From Halieaceae bacterium (lineage in GTDB: Bacteria; Pseudomonadota; Gammaproteobacteria; Pseudomonadales; Halieaceae), in contig DOVB01000155.1 in assembly GCA_003520285.1 (NCBI GenBank), positions 1-14,770 on the forward strand: a stretch of DNA of 14,770 bases, written 5' to 3'. This document shows, piece by piece, positions 12,897 to 14,770 of this stretch. The position numbers and the translations under genes were made by a program. The notes under the pieces were generated by a model that was not told the DNA's origin, searched no databases, and saw only the letters and a program-made list of their open reading frames with translations. The first letter of the stretch is position 1. Each line of letters starts with the position of its first letter.

Positions 12897-14131
12897 ACAC
12901 ATCCAACATTTACATCCTCGGTGGCGAACAAACCGATTTTGCCCGCAATTGGGCTCGTGAAGGCTTAGAAGTCTTTGATGTCTTCAAAGAGGTCTTCGAG
13001 GCGGCGGTGTCGCAAGCCAATATTGCACCGGCAGACATCGACGTAGCGCATGTTGGCAACTTTGTCGGTGACTTATTCAATGGGCAAGGCCTGTTGGGCG
13101 GATTTTTCGCAGAGGTGTATCCTGAAATGATCGGCATCCCGACCAGCAGACACGAGGCCGCGTGCGCTTCGGGTTCAATCGCCCTGCTCGCAGCCATGCG
13201 GGATATCGAAGCCGGACATTATCACCTAGCCGCCGTGCTCGGCATCGAGCAAATGCGCAATGTCGATGGAAAAACGGGCGCCGAGTATCTTGGCGCAGCA
13301 ACCTGGAAAGGCCATGAGGCCTCTGCTTGCGACTATCCATGGCCGCACCAATTCGACCTGCTGACGCAAGAGTACCAAAAGCGCTACGGCATCAATACTG
13401 ATCACCTTAAAACGATTGGCAAGATTAATTTTACCAACGCACGCGCGAATATGAAGGCACAGACACGCGACTGGATCATCGCCGATGATGCCTTTGCAGA
13501 CGATGATACTTTGAATCCCGTGATCGAGGGCTTAGTCCGAAAACTAGACTGCGGACAAATTACCGATGGCGCCGCTTGTGTGATCTTAGCCAGTGAAACT
13601 GCGGCTAGAGCCTACGCTGAGCGAACCGGGCGGGCTTTAAAAGATCTTCCAAGAATCAAAGGCTGGGGACACACATCAGCCCCCATCAGTCTGGCTTCAA
13701 AACTCTTTGCCAGCAGGAACAGCGAATACATTTTTCCGCACGTAGCAGCACTGGCACAAGACGTATTGAAACGTGCGGGGTTGAAGAAAATCACTGATCT
13801 CGATGGCTTGGAAACCCACGATTGCTTCACGATCACCGAATACATGGCGATCGACCATATTGGACTCACTGCGCCAGGCCAAAGCTATCAAGCAGTAGAA
13901 GAAGGCCGAATCACCAAAGATGGTGACTTCCCAATCAACGCCAGCGGCGGTCTGATTGGATTGGGGCACCCAGTCGGTGCGACTGGCGTTCGAATGTTAC
14001 TGGACTGCGCCAAACAAGTCACAGATCGAGCAGGGGCTCAACAGATCGCCAATGCCCGTAACATGGCGACCTTTAACTTAGGAGGTAGCACCACGACCTG
14101 CGCTTCCTTCATTGTCGGGCGCGATTCGTGA
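12893..14131 (+). CDS. Thiolase, SCP2/SCPx-type acetyl-CoA acetyltransferase
   Basis: A 412-residue thiolase-superfamily enzyme that cleaves or forms 3-oxoacyl-CoA. The nucleophilic cysteine is C91 in HEAACASGS. HDCF lies at 309-312, replacing the NEAF/HEAF of classical thiolases. GLGHPVGATG (356-365) supplies the catalytic histidine H359. The C-terminus reads FNLGGSTTTCASF rather than the classical CxGGG, as expected for the SCP2-type branch linked to branched-chain and sterol side-chain substrates. The start is the ATG at 12893, four bases overlapping the upstream stop, with GGGA upstream; an in-frame extension back to 12776 lies inside the previous gene and is unlikely. SCP2-type thiolases often work with a DUF35 OB-fold partner, and none is seen here, although the operon continues off the window. 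It sits between the NMO-like gene and a second thiolase, overlapping both. Confidence 0.92.
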   Translation: MNTSNIYILGGEQTDFARNWAREGLEVFDVFKEVFEAAVSQANIAPADIDVAHVGNFVGDLFNGQGLLGGFFAEVYPEMIGIPTSRHEAACASGSIALLAAMRDIEAGHYHLAAVLGIEQMRNVDGKTGAEYLGAATWKGHEASACDYPWPHQFDLLTQEYQKRYGINTDHLKTIGKINFTNARANMKAQTRDWIIADDAFADDDTLNPVIEGLVRKLDCGQITDGAACVILASETAARAYAERTGRALKDLPRIKGWGHTSAPISLASKLFASRNSEYIFPHVAALAQDVLKRAGLKKITDLDGLETHDCFTITEYMAIDHIGLTAPGQSYQAVEEGRITKDGDFPINASGGLIGLGHPVGATGVRMLLDCAKQVTDRAGAQQIANARNMATFNLGGSTTTCASFIVGRDS

Positions 14132-14770
14132 ATCACGCCTTCGTTTATGATGCCATCCGCTCAGCACGCACAAAGGCCAAACCCGAGGGTGGGCTAGCAG
14201 CACTGATGCCGATGGAGGTCATGGCGTCATTGTTCGAGACACTGAGAGAGCGAACCGGATTAGATCCTGATCGCATTGAAGACCTCACCCTGGGTTGTGT
14301 TACTCAAGCAGTCGATCAAGCAGCCAACATTGCCAAAACGAGTCTTATGGTAGCCGGCTGGCCGGATCATATCCCAGGCATTACCGTGAATCGTTTTTGC
14401 TCTTCAGGCTTAGACGCCTGCAACATTGCCGCAATGAAAATCATGACCGGCCAAGCAGACCTTACCATGGGCGGGGGCATCGAAATGATGTCGCGCGTTC
14501 CTATGCTCTCCGATAAAGCAACCGCTTTTCATGATCAGAGCTTCGCCCTCAAACATCGCTTTTTGCTGATGGGCGTAGGCGCAGATTTTATTGCTACTCG
14601 ATTTCACTGTCGACGCGAAGACGTCGATGAGATAGCTCTGCTGAGTCAGCAGCGAGCCTCCGCGGCGCAAGCCGCAGGCTATTACACCTCGCTCGTCCCG
14701 ATTTGGAATCATCACACCCAGCAGACCATTCAGCACGATGAGTGCGTGCGAGGCAGCACCACACTCGAAT
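14128..14770 (+). CDS. Thiolase, acetyl-CoA C-acyltransferase type (3'-partial)
   Basis: The second thiolase of the operon, cut by the right edge after 214 residues (a full enzyme is about 390-440). The start is a GTG at 14128 whose GTGA overlaps the stop of the previous thiolase, implying translational coupling. The N-terminal half is classical: YDAIRSARTKAK (7-18), a GCVTQAVDQAANIAK block (56-70), NRFCSSGLDA with the nucleophilic C91, and GGGIEMMSRVPM. This is the FadA/FadI/AtoB branch of the superfamily, unlike the SCP2-type thiolase before it. Downstream catalytic motifs (HEAF-like, GHP, CxG) are outside the window. Having two distinct thiolases in one operon suggests different chain-shortening steps of one pathway, or one thiolase working with a trifunctional-type partner further downstream. 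Confidence 0.93.
   Translation, partial: MNHAFVYDAIRSARTKAKPEGGLAALMPMEVMASLFETLRERTGLDPDRIEDLTLGCVTQAVDQAANIAKTSLMVAGWPDHIPGITVNRFCSSGLDACNIAAMKIMTGQADLTMGGGIEMMSRVPMLSDKATAFHDQSFALKHRFLLMGVGADFIATRFHCRREDVDEIALLSQQRASAAQAAGYYTSLVPIWNHHTQQTIQHDECVRGSTTLE

Overview
The window reads as a chromosomal segment of a moderate-GC Gram-negative bacterium. A TonB-dependent outer-membrane receptor, a Pseudomonas-type ferredoxin-NADP reductase, a homodimeric AceE-type E1 and an AbgT transporter together suggest a gammaproteobacterium, perhaps a marine one. The taxon is inferred from gene style only; there is no rRNA or other marker. I see no tRNA, rRNA, insertion sequence, phage gene or CRISPR array. 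No gap between genes exceeds 300 bases.

Left part (1-4845): a 1-Cys (Prx6-type) peroxiredoxin runs off the left edge on the minus strand. Diverging from it on the plus strand are an AbgT-family inner-membrane transporter and then a TonB-dependent receptor, which ends at a very clear intrinsic terminator (4814-4845). Receptor plus permease could form an outer/inner membrane uptake route, but the substrate cannot be read from sequence.

Middle part (4846-9326): after a short heptamer tandem repeat come a minus-strand ferredoxin-NADP reductase (fpr-like) and a minus-strand AceE-type 2-oxoacid dehydrogenase E1. The E1 has no E2 (aceF) or E3 (lpd) beside it and is divergent from an Lrp/AsnC regulator. 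This layout resembles the mdeR/mdeB arrangement of Pseudomonas putida, where an AceE homologue acts on 2-oxobutyrate from methionine breakdown, so this E1 may be a regulated paralogue rather than the housekeeping PDH. An 8-bp perfect inverted repeat encloses the E1 ribosome binding site and reaches its start codon.

Right part (9418-14770): a catabolic-looking locus. A carotenoid-oxygenase family enzyme with all four iron-binding histidines lies downstream of an unusual tandem HxlR-type regulator. That regulator is two winged-helix domains, each followed by the same H-x2-C-x9-C-x2-C metal-knuckle pattern. Diverging from it is a tightly coupled operon: a nitronate-monooxygenase-like flavoprotein, an SCP2-type thiolase (4-base ATGA overlap) and a second, classical thiolase (4-base GTGA overlap) that runs off the right edge. 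A dyad in front of the oxygenase gene is a candidate operator. Together these suggest regulated oxidative cleavage of an alkene-bearing or apocarotenoid/stilbene-like compound feeding CoA-thioester beta-oxidation. That pathway is an inference and is the most interesting part of the window.
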